Source: Actinophytocola sp963826035
GTDB lineage: Bacteria; Actinomycetota; Actinomycetes; Mycobacteriales; Pseudonocardiaceae
Length of the DNA stretch: 64,000 nt
Reading direction: 5' to 3'
NCBI GenBank assembly: GCA_963826035.1
Contig: CAWGVZ010000004.1
Span: 620,001 to 684,000, forward strand
Shown here: positions 1 through 7,870 of the stretch, one piece after another
How the letters are laid out: each line of letters begins with the position of its first letter
Position numbering within the stretch: the first letter of the stretch is position 1
Notes under the pieces: generated by a model
Database searches by the model: none
What the model saw: the letters and a program-made list of their open reading frames with translations, nothing else
Told to the model about the DNA's origin: nothing
Translations under genes and position numbers: made by a program

Positions 1-34
1 TGGCTCGGACTTCTCGGATCTAGTGGCCGGTTGA

Positions 35-49
35 CCGAGATATACTCGG
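35..49 (+). promoter_or_regulatory. Palindrome over the -10 of the Lrp/AsnC gene
   Basis: A perfect inverted repeat, CCGAG-ATATA-CTCGG, lies 22 bases before the start codon. It contains TATACT (41-46), a good -10 hexamer. The GGGAGGAG ribosome-binding site follows at about 57-64. The position suggests an autoregulatory operator, as is common for Lrp/AsnC proteins. Binding itself is inferred. Confidence 0.5.
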
Positions 50-70
50 CCATACCGGGAGGAGACCGAG

Positions 71-538
71 ATGGATGCGATCGACCGTCAGCTGGTCACG
101 CTGTTGCTCGACGACGCGCGCCTGACATACCAGGAGCTGGGCCGGGCGGTACGGCTGTCCGCGAACACCACGGCCGAACGGGTACGCCGGCTGCGGTCGT
201 CGGGCGTGCTGCGCGGCTACCACGCCGCGCTCGACTACCAGGCGATCGGCCGCCCGCTGATCCTCATCAGCGACCTGCGCCTCCGCGAGGGCTACGACAA
301 CGAGCTCTTTCACCGGAACCTGGCGAGCATCCCGCAGATCGTCGAGGCGTACCGCGTCACCGGCGAATACGACTACCAGATCCGCCTGGCCTGCACGGAC
401 ACCACGGAGTTCGAAGGCATCCTGGCGGAGCTGAAGCAGACCCACGGCGTCCGCGAGGTCCGCAGCCGCCTGATGCTGCACGACATCCCCATGCCGGGCG
501 CCCGCATCCTCGACATGCCTGGAACGACGCCTTCCTGA
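71..538 (+). CDS. Lrp/AsnC family transcriptional regulator
   Basis: This 155-residue protein has the family's usual size and layout. An N-terminal helix-turn-helix (about residues 2-45, starting MDAIDRQLVTLL) is followed by an alpha/beta effector-binding (RAM) domain (about 65-140) that normally senses amino acids and drives oligomerisation. The ATG is chosen because GGGAGGAG precedes it at the right distance. The first coding bases follow a palindrome that overlaps the -10 box, so autoregulation is likely. The last six codons and the stop lie inside a 57-bp dispersed inverted repeat (515-571), so the C-terminal PGTTPS tail comes from repeat DNA rather than from the family domain. The ligand and targets cannot be told from sequence. 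Confidence 0.9.
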   Translation: MDAIDRQLVTLLLDDARLTYQELGRAVRLSANTTAERVRRLRSSGVLRGYHAALDYQAIGRPLILISDLRLREGYDNELFHRNLASIPQIVEAYRVTGEYDYQIRLACTDTTEFEGILAELKQTHGVREVRSRLMLHDIPMPGARILDMPGTTPS

Positions 539-571
539 CGTTGAGCGTCCTGAACGACGCCTTCCAGGCAT
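515..571. repeat. 57-bp dispersed inverted-repeat element, copy 1
   Basis: The ends ATGCCTGGAA and TTCCAGGCAT are inverted copies, and GAACGACGCCTTCC occurs twice inside around a CGTTGAGCGT core. Its reverse complement matches 15144-15200 at 53 of 57 positions. The Lrp/AsnC stop codon (536-538) lies within it. It may act as a terminator for that gene; it has no coding content of its own. Confidence 0.8.
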
Positions 572-578
572 TGGCGCG

Positions 579-869
579 TCAGCGGTGTTTGCCGTTCCGA
601 TGTTGGTTCACGAGCGCCCAGACGGACACCGACTCGCCGCCCTCGTCACCGGCGCGCGACGATCTCCGCGGCGTGAACGGGTCAGCCCGGCCGGCTCCGG
701 CCTCAAGCTCCTGGCGAATCTGGTCGTAGATCGGAGTGTCAGTCAACACCAATCCCTTCCGTCGCAGCAGGCCCTCGCAGGCTACGCAGCGTACCGCTTC
801 GGTCTCATAGCGACGCAAGGCCTCCCCCCTTTGCGCGTCCCGAAATCCATTCGCGTGAACAGGGGGCAT
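579..869 (-). CDS. Small protein of unknown function
   Basis: I do not recognise this 96-residue protein. The ATG at 869 is supported by AGGAG ten bases upstream on the minus strand, and the reading frame shows the G/C third-position bias of its neighbours. It is basic and contains one CVAC motif (a CxxC pair, about residues 35-38) in a stretch resembling small actinobacterial proteins with a single zinc-knuckle-like pair. It is transcribed divergently from the ABC-F gene with 17 bases between the start codons, so the two probably share a promoter region. The coding assignment is moderately secure; no function is offered. Confidence 0.5.
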   Translation of the reverse strand: MPPVHANGFRDAQRGEALRRYETEAVRCVACEGLLRRKGLVLTDTPIYDQIRQELEAGAGRADPFTPRRSSRAGDEGGESVSVWALVNQHRNGKHR

Positions 870-886
870 GCCGGAACATCTCCTGT

Positions 887-2521
887 GTGGGTGCGGGATT
901 CCTCGAAGCGAACGGACTGAGCCACCGACTGGATGACGGTCGGCGGCTCTTCGGCGACGTTTCGTTCCGGGTGAGCAGCGGCCAGGTGGTCGCGCTGGTC
1001 GGCGCCAACGGCGCCGGCAAGACCACCCTGCTCCGCATCCTGTCGGGCGAGTTGGCGCCCGCCGAACGCGGCAGCGGCGGCGTGACCGTCCAGGGCGGAC
1101 TCGGCGTGATGCCACAGTTCATCGGCTCGGTCCGCGACGACCGCACGGTCCGCGACCTCCTGCTGGCCGTCGCACCCGCACGGCTGCGCGCCGCGGCCAC
1201 CGGACTCGACGACGCCGAGCTGGCCATGATGCGGACCGACGACGAACCCACCCAACTGAAGTACGCGAACGCGCTGCACACCTGGGGCGAGGCCGGCGGG
1301 TACGACGCCGAGGTGCTGTGGGACACGGTGACCGTGGCCGCGCTCGGCGTGCCGTTCGACCGCGCCCGGTTCCGCGAGGTCCGCACCCTGTCCGGCGGCG
1401 AGCAGAAACGGCTGGTCCTGGAGGCGCTGCTGTCCGGGCGGGAACAGGTGCTGCTGCTGGACGAACCGGACAACTATCTCGACGTGCCGGGCAAACGCTG
1501 GCTGGAAACGCGGCTCGCCGAGACCGGCAAGGCCGTGCTGCTCGTCAGCCACGACCGCGAGCTGCTCGCGAGCGCCGCCACCCACATCGTGACGTTGGAG
1601 GGCGCCACCACCTGGGTACACGGCGGTGGGTTCGGCACGTGGCACGAGGCGCGGGTCGCGCGATGGGACCGGATGGCCGAGCTGCGCAGGCGCTGGGACG
1701 AGGAGCACGAGAAGCTCAAGGAGCTGGTGCGGTCGCTGCAACAGGCGGCCATGATCAGCGATGCGATGGCCGCCCGGTACAAGGCGGCGCAGACCCGGCT
1801 GCGCAAGTTCGAGGAGGCGGGCGCACCGCCGCTGCCGCCGCGCGAGGAGCGGGTGCGGCCGCGGCTGCGTGGCGGGCGGACCGGGCTGCGGGCGATCACC
1901 TGTTCCTCGCTCGAGCTGAGCGGCCTGATGAAGCCGTTCGACCTGGAGGTGTTCTTCGGCGACCGGGTGTGCGTGCTGGGCTCCAACGGTTCCGGCAAGA
2001 GCCACTTCCTGCGGTTGCTGGCCGGCGATCCCGTGGCGCACACGGGAACCGCCCGGCTCGGCGCGCGCGTGGTGCCCGGGCTGTTCGCGCAGACGCACGA
2101 GCATCCGGAGTGGGTCGGCAAGGAGCTGATCGACATCCTGTGGATCGGCGACGGCGACCGCGAGGGCATGGACGCCGGGCGCGCGTCGTCGGTACTCAGC
2201 CGCTACGGCCTGGCCGGCAGCCGGGAGCAGCGGTTCGAGACGCTGTCCGGCGGACAGCAGGCCCGGTTCCAGATCCTGCTGCTCGAGCTGTCCGGCGCGA
2301 CGCTGCTGCTGCTCGACGAGCCGACCGACAACCTGGACCTGACCTCGGCCGAGGCCCTCCAGGACGCGCTGGAGGCCTTCGAGGGCACGGTGCTGGCCGT
2401 GACCCACGACCGGTGGTTCGCGCGCTCGTTCGACCGGTACGTGGTCTTCCGCGAGGACGGCCAGGTGTCCGAAGTCGACAGCCCGGTGTGGGATGAGGGC
2501 CGCGTGCGGCGGGTGCGCTAG
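887..2521 (+). CDS. ABC-F family ATP-binding protein
   Basis: This 544-residue protein has two ABC ATPase domains and no membrane segments. Walker A motifs are GANGAGKT (39-46) and GSNGSGKS (about 365-372). Signatures LSGGEQKR and LSGGQQAR, Walker B LLLDEPDNYLD and LLLDEPTDNLD, and H-loops SHDRE and THDRW are all present. A charged linker of about 80 residues separates the domains. ABC-F proteins act on the ribosome as translation factors or antibiotic-protection proteins; which applies here is unknown. The GTG start gives an N-terminus typical of the family, but its ribosome-binding site is weak. The stop codon TAG lies inside GCTAGC, the presumed target duplication of the IS1634-type element that follows, so the protein is intact. 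Confidence 0.9.
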   Translation: MGAGFLEANGLSHRLDDGRRLFGDVSFRVSSGQVVALVGANGAGKTTLLRILSGELAPAERGSGGVTVQGGLGVMPQFIGSVRDDRTVRDLLLAVAPARLRAAATGLDDAELAMMRTDDEPTQLKYANALHTWGEAGGYDAEVLWDTVTVAALGVPFDRARFREVRTLSGGEQKRLVLEALLSGREQVLLLDEPDNYLDVPGKRWLETRLAETGKAVLLVSHDRELLASAATHIVTLEGATTWVHGGGFGTWHEARVARWDRMAELRRRWDEEHEKLKELVRSLQQAAMISDAMAARYKAAQTRLRKFEEAGAPPLPPREERVRPRLRGGRTGLRAITCSSLELSGLMKPFDLEVFFGDRVCVLGSNGSGKSHFLRLLAGDPVAHTGTARLGARVVPGLFAQTHEHPEWVGKELIDILWIGDGDREGMDAGRASSVLSRYGLAGSREQRFETLSGGQQARFQILLLELSGATLLLLDEPTDNLDLTSAEALQDALEAFEGTVLAVTHDRWFARSFDRYVVFREDGQVSEVDSPVWDEGRVRRVR

Positions 2522-2522
2522 C

Positions 2523-4273
2523 CGGGCGTTTCGCACATAGGTGAGAGTGGGGCGAACCCGGGAGCACCGACCCTGTTGATCATGGCGGTTGAGTCGGGTC
2601 GATTGCAAGTAGGTCCAGCAACCGTGCTTGAACGGTGGTCGGTTGCGCGATGATGGCTGGCTGCCCGCCGCTGGCCGGGATCAGCCGCATCCCGGCCAGC
2701 GCCTGAAGGATCAGGCGACCGGTGGGTTTGGCTTTCTGCCCGGGAACCAGCCCGCCCAGGCGGGTGTCCGGAGTGAGGGCGGCGCGAACCGCGCGTTCGA
2801 TCAGACAGAAGACCAGCAGTGCCAGGCAGATCACCGTGATCAGGGCTGCGATGCGCCGGTTGGTCTTCAGGAACATCGGCGCGACAGCCAGCGGGCCCTT
2901 GAACGCCGAATACCGGCGTTCCACCACCTCCTGCCCCTTGTATCGGATCAGCACCTCGGCGGCGGTGACGGTGGCGGGCAGGGTAGTCAACAGCGCGTAC
3001 CAGCCATCGGTGGCCGTCTCGGCCTCGATCGCGGTCTGGTCGAACCACCAGGCCAGGGTGGGCTTGCCCGTCGTGGGGTCGGTGCCGACCTCGGCGCGCA
3101 GGTAGGCGGCCACGCGGCGGACGCGGCCGATCGTGGCGATCCGCTCAGTCACCGCCTGCTCGGTTGGGTAGTGACGGCTGCCCAGCCCGCGCACGAGCCG
3201 GTCCAGGTCATCGCGGGCGCGGTCGAGTTTCTTGGCTCGCGCAGTGGCCGCGGCCTGCGCGCGGGCGGTGGAGTGCACGAACACCCGCCGCACCGACAGC
3301 ACCGGATCTTTCTTGCGCGGCCCGGCCAGTGTCAGCGTGTCCTCGGTGACCCGCCAGCGGCCCCGCTTGCCAGCGGGTGTGCCGGTGTCCCGTTCGGCGG
3401 TGTAGTCCACCTCGGTCGCGGTGGCCACGTCCAGCGCGGCCAGCACGCGGGCGGGCACATAGGTCTTCGACGCCGGGGCGATGAACTCCACCCGTGCAGC
3501 AATCATGTCCCGCACGTTGCCGTAGGAGATGAGTTTGGAGTCTCCGACCAGCAGAAACCGTCGCGGTCCCGCCATCTTGCGCAGCGCGGTCATCGCGCCC
3601 GCCACCTGGGACACTTCCCCCGCGCCGCCGTCAAACGCGCGGTGAAACACGGGAACCCCTCCGTCACCGGCGACCGCCAGCCCGGCCTGAATCTGCTTCA
3701 GATCCGGCCGGCGGTCCTTCGGATGTCCGAATTTCGGCGTCGCGAACTCGGGGTCAGTCTGCTCGTAGGCCCCATACAGCGAGATCGAGGTCATGTCCCA
3801 ATGCAGCCGGGACACATCGATCCCGAATACCGCGATCGCTTGCGCCCCCACAGATCCGACGATGCGATCAAGTTCAGCGGCGATCGCGTCCAGCGCCCGG
3901 CCGATCCGGTCGTCGTTGAGCAGTCCGGGGTCGATACCGCACACCTCGGCGACCGCATGCGTGCGTGCCCAGTCGGTCACCCGCACCAGCGGCGCCGGTG
4001 AGGTCAACCGATTAGCGACCAGCGCCTCGATCACCTGCCCGTGGGACAGATACCCCAGATCACGCCCTGGACAGGCACGATCGATGATCCCGGCCAGATC
4101 CAACCGGCGGCAGTAGTCGGCCACGACCGGCAGAGCGCCCAGCAGCTTCTCCACACTGGGCCGGCCATAGACCATCGGTTGTGGACGTGATCGTTCCCGC
4201 ATCCGGTCACGATAAGATGACCAAGCCCAATTGGCTTCCTTGGCCCCAACCACCCTCATGTGCGAAACACGGG
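2523..4273 (-). mobile_element. IS1634-family insertion sequence
   Basis: A single 559-codon transposase gene lies between imperfect inverted ends. GTTTCGCACAT occurs at 2528-2538 and its complement at 4258-4268, with weaker similarity extending about 5 bases outward. The hexamer GCTAGC flanks both sides (2517-2522 and 4274-4279) and is the likely target-site duplication; 5-6 bp duplications fit this family. The transposase frame is open and keeps its acidic residues, so the element looks recent. Exact ends are uncertain by a few bases. Confidence 0.8.
2580..4259 (-). CDS. IS1634 family transposase
   Basis: The 559-residue protein has an N-terminal DUF4277-like region (about 35-130) and a DDE/RNase H-like core. 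Likely catalytic acids are in GIDVSRLHWDMTS (first Asp), LLVGDSKL (second Asp) and the C-terminal VVERRYSAFKGP (Glu), which matches the Y-R-E-K pattern of the IS4-related superfamily. Length is normal for IS1634 members. The ATG lies in the right terminal repeat, so transcription probably begins outside or at the element edge. The frame has no internal stop. It serves only to move the element and has no link to the neighbouring ABC-F and ligase genes. Confidence 0.92.
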   Translation of the reverse strand: MRVVGAKEANWAWSSYRDRMRERSRPQPMVYGRPSVEKLLGALPVVADYCRRLDLAGIIDRACPGRDLGYLSHGQVIEALVANRLTSPAPLVRVTDWARTHAVAEVCGIDPGLLNDDRIGRALDAIAAELDRIVGSVGAQAIAVFGIDVSRLHWDMTSISLYGAYEQTDPEFATPKFGHPKDRRPDLKQIQAGLAVAGDGGVPVFHRAFDGGAGEVSQVAGAMTALRKMAGPRRFLLVGDSKLISYGNVRDMIAARVEFIAPASKTYVPARVLAALDVATATEVDYTAERDTGTPAGKRGRWRVTEDTLTLAGPRKKDPVLSVRRVFVHSTARAQAAATARAKKLDRARDDLDRLVRGLGSRHYPTEQAVTERIATIGRVRRVAAYLRAEVGTDPTTGKPTLAWWFDQTAIEAETATDGWYALLTTLPATVTAAEVLIRYKGQEVVERRYSAFKGPLAVAPMFLKTNRRIAALITVICLALLVFCLIERAVRAALTPDTRLGGLVPGQKAKPTGRLILQALAGMRLIPASGGQPAIIAQPTTVQARLLDLLAIDPTQPP

Positions 4274-4290
4274 GCTAGCTGGCTATCGTG

Positions 4291-4340
4291 CAGGGAACGC
4301 CTTCACTGCGTTGACCGCAGGGAACGACGCCTTCCATGCG
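4291..4340. repeat. Degenerate copy of the GAACGACGCCTTCC repeat family
   Basis: GGGAACGCCTTCACTGCGTT is followed by GGGAACGACGCCTTCC. This is the same two-unit layout and GTTGA core seen at 515-571, with more mismatches and no intact outer ends. It lies between the IS1634 element and the 3' end of ligC and may serve as a terminator for both sides. Confidence 0.5.
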
Positions 4341-4341
4341 C

Positions 4342-5424
4342 CTAGGGCTTCAGGATGTCGGCGATGTCGAAGCGGACCGGTTGCTCCAGTTGGGCATAGG
4401 TGCACGACCGCGGCTCGCGGTCCGGGCGCCAGCGGTTGAACTGCGTGGTATGCCGGAAGCGCGGGCCCTCCATGTGGTCGTAGCGCACCTCCAGCACCCG
4501 CTCCGGCCGTAGCGGCACGAACGACAGGTCCTTGCCGGCGTTCCAGCGACTCGTCTCGTTCTTGCGCGGCGTGCGCTCCCCCGCCTCGTGCGCCGCCCAG
4601 GCCCACGGGTGGTCGTCGAACGTGGTGACCAGCGGGGCCAGTTCGACCATGAGCTCCTTGCGGCGCGCCATGGGGAAGGCACCGACCACGCCGACCGACG
4701 CCAGGTTGCCGTCCTCGTTGTAGAGGCCGAGCAGCAGCGAGCCGACGGCGTCGGGACCGGACTTGTGCACCCGGTAGCCGGCCAGCACGCAGTCGGCCGT
4801 GCGCTCGTGCTTGATCTTCTTCATGACCCGTTTGTCCGGCTGGTACGTCTCGTCGAGGGTCTTCGCGATCAGGCCGTCCAGGCCGGCGCCCTCGAACAGC
4901 TCGAACCACTTCCGGGCGGTCTCGATGTCGGTGGTGCCCAGCGTCAGGTGCACCGGCGCCTTCGCCGCGGCCAGGGCCTTCTCGAGGGCCGCCCGGCGCT
5001 CGGCGAACGGTCGCTCCAGGTACGACTCGTCGCCGAGGGCGAGCAGGTCGAACGCGATGAAGCTCGCCGGGGTCTGCTCGCTCAGCAGCTTCACCCGGCT
5101 GGCCGCCGGGTGGATGCGCTGCTGCAGCGCGTCCCAGTCGAGGCCCTGCTTCTCGGTACTCGCCACGACGATCTCGCCGTCGATCACGCACCGCTCCGGC
5201 AGGTTGGCCTTCAGCGCTTCGACCACTTCGGGGAAGTACCTGGTCATCGGCCGTTCGTTGCGGCTTCCGATCTCCACCTCGTCGCCGTCGCGGAAGATGA
5301 TCGACCGGAAGCCGTCCCACTTGGGCTCGTAGAACTGGCCCGGTGGGATGGCGCCGACAGCCTTTGCCAGCATGGGCGGGACCGGGGGCATCACAGGCAG
5401 CTGCACGGGCACATTGTTGCTCAC
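4342..5424 (-). CDS. ligC: ATP-dependent DNA ligase, LigC type
   Basis: This 360-residue enzyme seals nicks using a ligase-AMP intermediate. Motif I is KWDGFR with catalytic Lys35. ERCVIDGEIV, the GLDGLIAK segment and the C-terminal OB-fold motif RFRHTTQFNRWRPDR follow in the order of actinobacterial LigC, and the length equals that of the mycobacterial enzyme (about 358). In mycobacteria ligC sits next to a stand-alone LigD-like polymerase gene and the two cooperate in gap repair. Here the polymerase gene is about 10 kb away (15212-16267), separated by an accessory block and an IS. The GTG start has GTGAGG five bases upstream. It is divergent from the secreted hydrolase gene. Confidence 0.93.
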   Translation of the reverse strand: MSNNVPVQLPVMPPVPPMLAKAVGAIPPGQFYEPKWDGFRSIIFRDGDEVEIGSRNERPMTRYFPEVVEALKANLPERCVIDGEIVVASTEKQGLDWDALQQRIHPAASRVKLLSEQTPASFIAFDLLALGDESYLERPFAERRAALEKALAAAKAPVHLTLGTTDIETARKWFELFEGAGLDGLIAKTLDETYQPDKRVMKKIKHERTADCVLAGYRVHKSGPDAVGSLLLGLYNEDGNLASVGVVGAFPMARRKELMVELAPLVTTFDDHPWAWAAHEAGERTPRKNETSRWNAGKDLSFVPLRPERVLEVRYDHMEGPRFRHTTQFNRWRPDREPRSCTYAQLEQPVRFDIADILKP

Positions 5425-5485
5425 GTAAGCCTCACTCGCGGCGTGCGACGCTGCGCGTCAGGAATCTTCACGGGGAGCGAGGGAC

Positions 5486-7037
5486 ATGACCAGGCGCGGG
5501 CGGGTCGCTGGGCGAGTCGCTGTGCTGGTCACGCTGCTCGGCGTCCTCGGCGCGTGCACGGCCGGCCCGTCGAACCGCCCCGAGATCGTGGTCAACCAGG
5601 GCGGCGGCGGCAGCCCGTCCACCCCGCAGACCGCCACCACCGACGTGCCGCCGCTCGAGGAACTCGACTCGGACATCGAGTGGAAGGAATGCTCGGAGGA
5701 GGTGCGGGCGAGCCTCGCCGAGCAGCCGCCGCCCGGCTGGCTGCCGATCGACTGCGGCCGGATCAACAGTGTGCTCGACTCCCCGTACGCGCCCGGCCGC
5801 GGCGTGGCACGGCTGCAGCTGCTGCGCGCGGGCACCGGGCCGGTGCCGGTGGTCGTGGTGAACGACGTCAGCGGGCTGCCCGGGACGGTGTACGCCGCGC
5901 GGCTGGCCGCGTCCCTGCCGCAGTCGTTCTTCGCGGACTTCACGCTGATCGGCGTCGACCGCCGCGGCACCGGCAACTCGGCGGCCCCCAACTGCGTGCC
6001 CGGTGACATCCGGCGCGATCTGGTGGAGCCGGATCCGGCCGCGCTGAACGTCAGCTCCTGGTTGAAGGCCGCGCAGACGGCCGGCCAACAGTGCGCGATC
6101 CTGCTGGAGGACCAGCTGCCGGCGCTCGACACGTGGCGCTCGGCCGCCGACCTCGAGACGCTGCGTGAGGAGCTCGGCATCTCCCGGCTCAACGCCATCG
6201 GGCACGGCGAGGGCTCGCGGGTGGTCAGCGTGTACGCCGACCGGTACCCCGGCCGCGTAGGGCGGCTGGTGCTCGACGGGGTGCCCGACCCGACGACGGA
6301 CGCCGCGACCATTCTCGAAGGTGTGGCGAAGGGCACGGAGGCCGCGTTCGACGCGTTCGCCGCCGACTGCGTGCGGCGCGCCTGCGAGCTGGGCGGTGAC
6401 CCCGAGCAGGCGCTGACCACGCTGCTCGAACAGCTTCGGGACAACCCGCTGCCCGGCGAGGTGCGGATCACGGCGGGCTCCGCGCTGCACGCGGTGGTCA
6501 CCGGCCTGTCCGACAAGGCGAAGTGGCCGGCACTGAGCAGCGCGCTCGCCGCGGCCGGCGGCGGCGACCCGAATCCGCTGGCCGAGCTGCTGGCGCCGGT
6601 CGTGCTGGGCAGCGAGGTGCAGGCGCCGACCATGGACGCGGCGCTGGTGATCGGCTGCAACGACACGGAGACACGGCTGACGCCGGAACAGATCACCGCG
6701 ACGGCCGGGGAGTGGAACAGCCTGTACCCGCTGTTCGGCGGCCTGACGGCGCAACGCCTGGCGAACTGCGGCCCGTGGACCCGCCCCGACGCGCCGTTGG
6801 ACACCCCCACCGCGCGCGGTGCCCCGCCGATCCTGGTGATCGGCACGGCGAGCGACGCGGTCACCCCGCTGGAGGGGACCGAACGTGGTGCTCGGCAGCT
6901 CAGCTCGGGCGTGTTCATCTCGTGGCAGGGCGGCGGGCACGGGGCGCTGGGCCACTCGCCGTGTGCCACGAACGCGATGGCCGCATTTCATGAAGGACGC
7001 GGCCATCCCACAGGACGGCACCGTCTGCCCGCCGTGA
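5486..7037 (+). CDS. Secreted TAP-type alpha/beta hydrolase lipoprotein, frameshifted near its 3' end
   Basis: The N-terminus has a lipoprotein signal (hydrophobic segment, then LGAC with Cys24). The rest matches tripeptidyl-aminopeptidase-like alpha/beta hydrolases, with acid SDAVTP (Asp457), His in GGGHG (485) and the C-terminal HSPC motif. After NAMAAF the frame as sequenced runs on to 7219 with an unrelated basic tail. One base fewer in the TTT at 6986-6988 restores AAFMKDAAIPQDGTVCPP and a stop at 7035-7037, which is the normal family ending, so the coordinates given follow that reading. At the nucleophile elbow the sequence is GHGEGS: position 241, where family members have Ser, is Gly. 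The enzyme may therefore be inactive or use another residue. GAGGG precedes the ATG. Confidence 0.8.
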
Positions 7038-7440
7038 GCTCGAACGCCTCCGCCGGTACGAAGCACCGCAGCCGTACCGCCGGGAAGTTCGCCGACAAGG
7101 TTGTCGTGATCGCTCTCAGCACGGGTGACGGTTCCCGGACGAACTCCAGGTCGGCAAGCAGCACGGAATGTGTGTCCGGCCGGGCCACGCACTTGACCAC
7201 TTTCCGCAGGCTCGGGTAGTCCAGGTTGGTCGGTTCGACATCCAGGTCATGGAAGATGCGCGCCAGGTACAACTGGTTGCTTTCGCAGAACTCCACCATC
7301 TGGACACGTACGGCCAAGACTTCGTCAAAGCTCGGCGCACGCCCGCGCAGATAGCCATAGCACGTCGGCCAGCCTCCACACCCGTCGCTGGTCGACAACG
7401 GTTCGGCCGAGCCATGCCGCGCGATTTCCATACAACTCAT
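6988..7440 (-). CDS. Hypothetical protein, possibly resolvase-like fold
   Basis: A 150-residue protein of unknown function. The segment CYGYLRG with an acidic stretch, and the following pattern of alternating strands and helices, recalls actinobacterial proteins related to the serine-recombinase N-terminal fold, but I see no catalytic serine in the expected place. The start is three bases after the stop of the upstream small gene (7444-7701), so the two form an operon. Its last 50 bases overlap the repaired 3' end of the alpha/beta hydrolase on the other strand. Codon use is less G/C-biased than in the flanking core genes, which fits acquired DNA. Confidence 0.55.
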   Translation of the reverse strand: MSCMEIARHGSAEPLSTSDGCGGWPTCYGYLRGRAPSFDEVLAVRVQMVEFCESNQLYLARIFHDLDVEPTNLDYPSLRKVVKCVARPDTHSVLLADLEFVREPSPVLRAITTTLSANFPAVRLRCFVPAEAFELTAGRRCRPVGWPRPS

Positions 7441-7443
7441 TCC

Positions 7444-7701
7444 TCAGGCCGCTGAACTGTTCGGTTCGTCGTCCTCGTCGGTGAAGGCCGCCATCTTGGC
7501 TACGGCCTCAACCCCGGCCTCCAAGAGGTTGTCCAGCGCTCGTCGGTCAAAGGCGAACTCGAACTCGTCGTTGCCACTGCCGAAGACGAAGACCATCTCG
7601 TCATCGCTGGTGACGCAGTACCGAATCGGGCAGTGCCCTTTGACACTGGCCCAGCTCACAACCTTTAGGGGCTCGTACATCTGTTGTCTCCGCGCTTCCA
7701 T
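7444..7701 (-). CDS. Small acidic hypothetical protein
   Basis: An 85-residue acidic protein with a central DDEMVFVFGSGNDEFEF segment and an acidic C-terminus (DEDDEPNSSAA). I do not recognise a named family. It is the first gene of a two-gene operon with the downstream 150-residue protein and is divergent from the XRE regulator (start 7871). The 170-base gap between them should hold both promoters. Small acidic proteins beside XRE/TPR regulators are common in actinomycete accessory DNA, so a regulatory or toxin/antitoxin-like role is conceivable but unsupported. Confidence 0.55.
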   Translation of the reverse strand: MEARRQQMYEPLKVVSWASVKGHCPIRYCVTSDDEMVFVFGSGNDEFEFAFDRRALDNLLEAGVEAVAKMAAFTDEDDEPNSSAA

Positions 7702-7870
7702 CGTCGGGGATATGGGTGGGCACCCGACGCCGAGTGCCTGAAGATCACCAAAACACCTGGAACGCGCTGTGCGCTACCGTGTGCGTGCTGTCACCACACC
7801 TGCTGCCACCAGCGACTATGCTGTTCTCGGCAGTGGGGACACCGACACTGGAAGTGTGGAAGACGAAGAC

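Noticed and set aside
782..2608. Long open frame on the minus strand antisense to the ABC-F gene
   Set aside because: It mirrors a gene with all ATPase motifs; its Gln/Arg/His-rich translation is the usual shadow of high-GC coding DNA.
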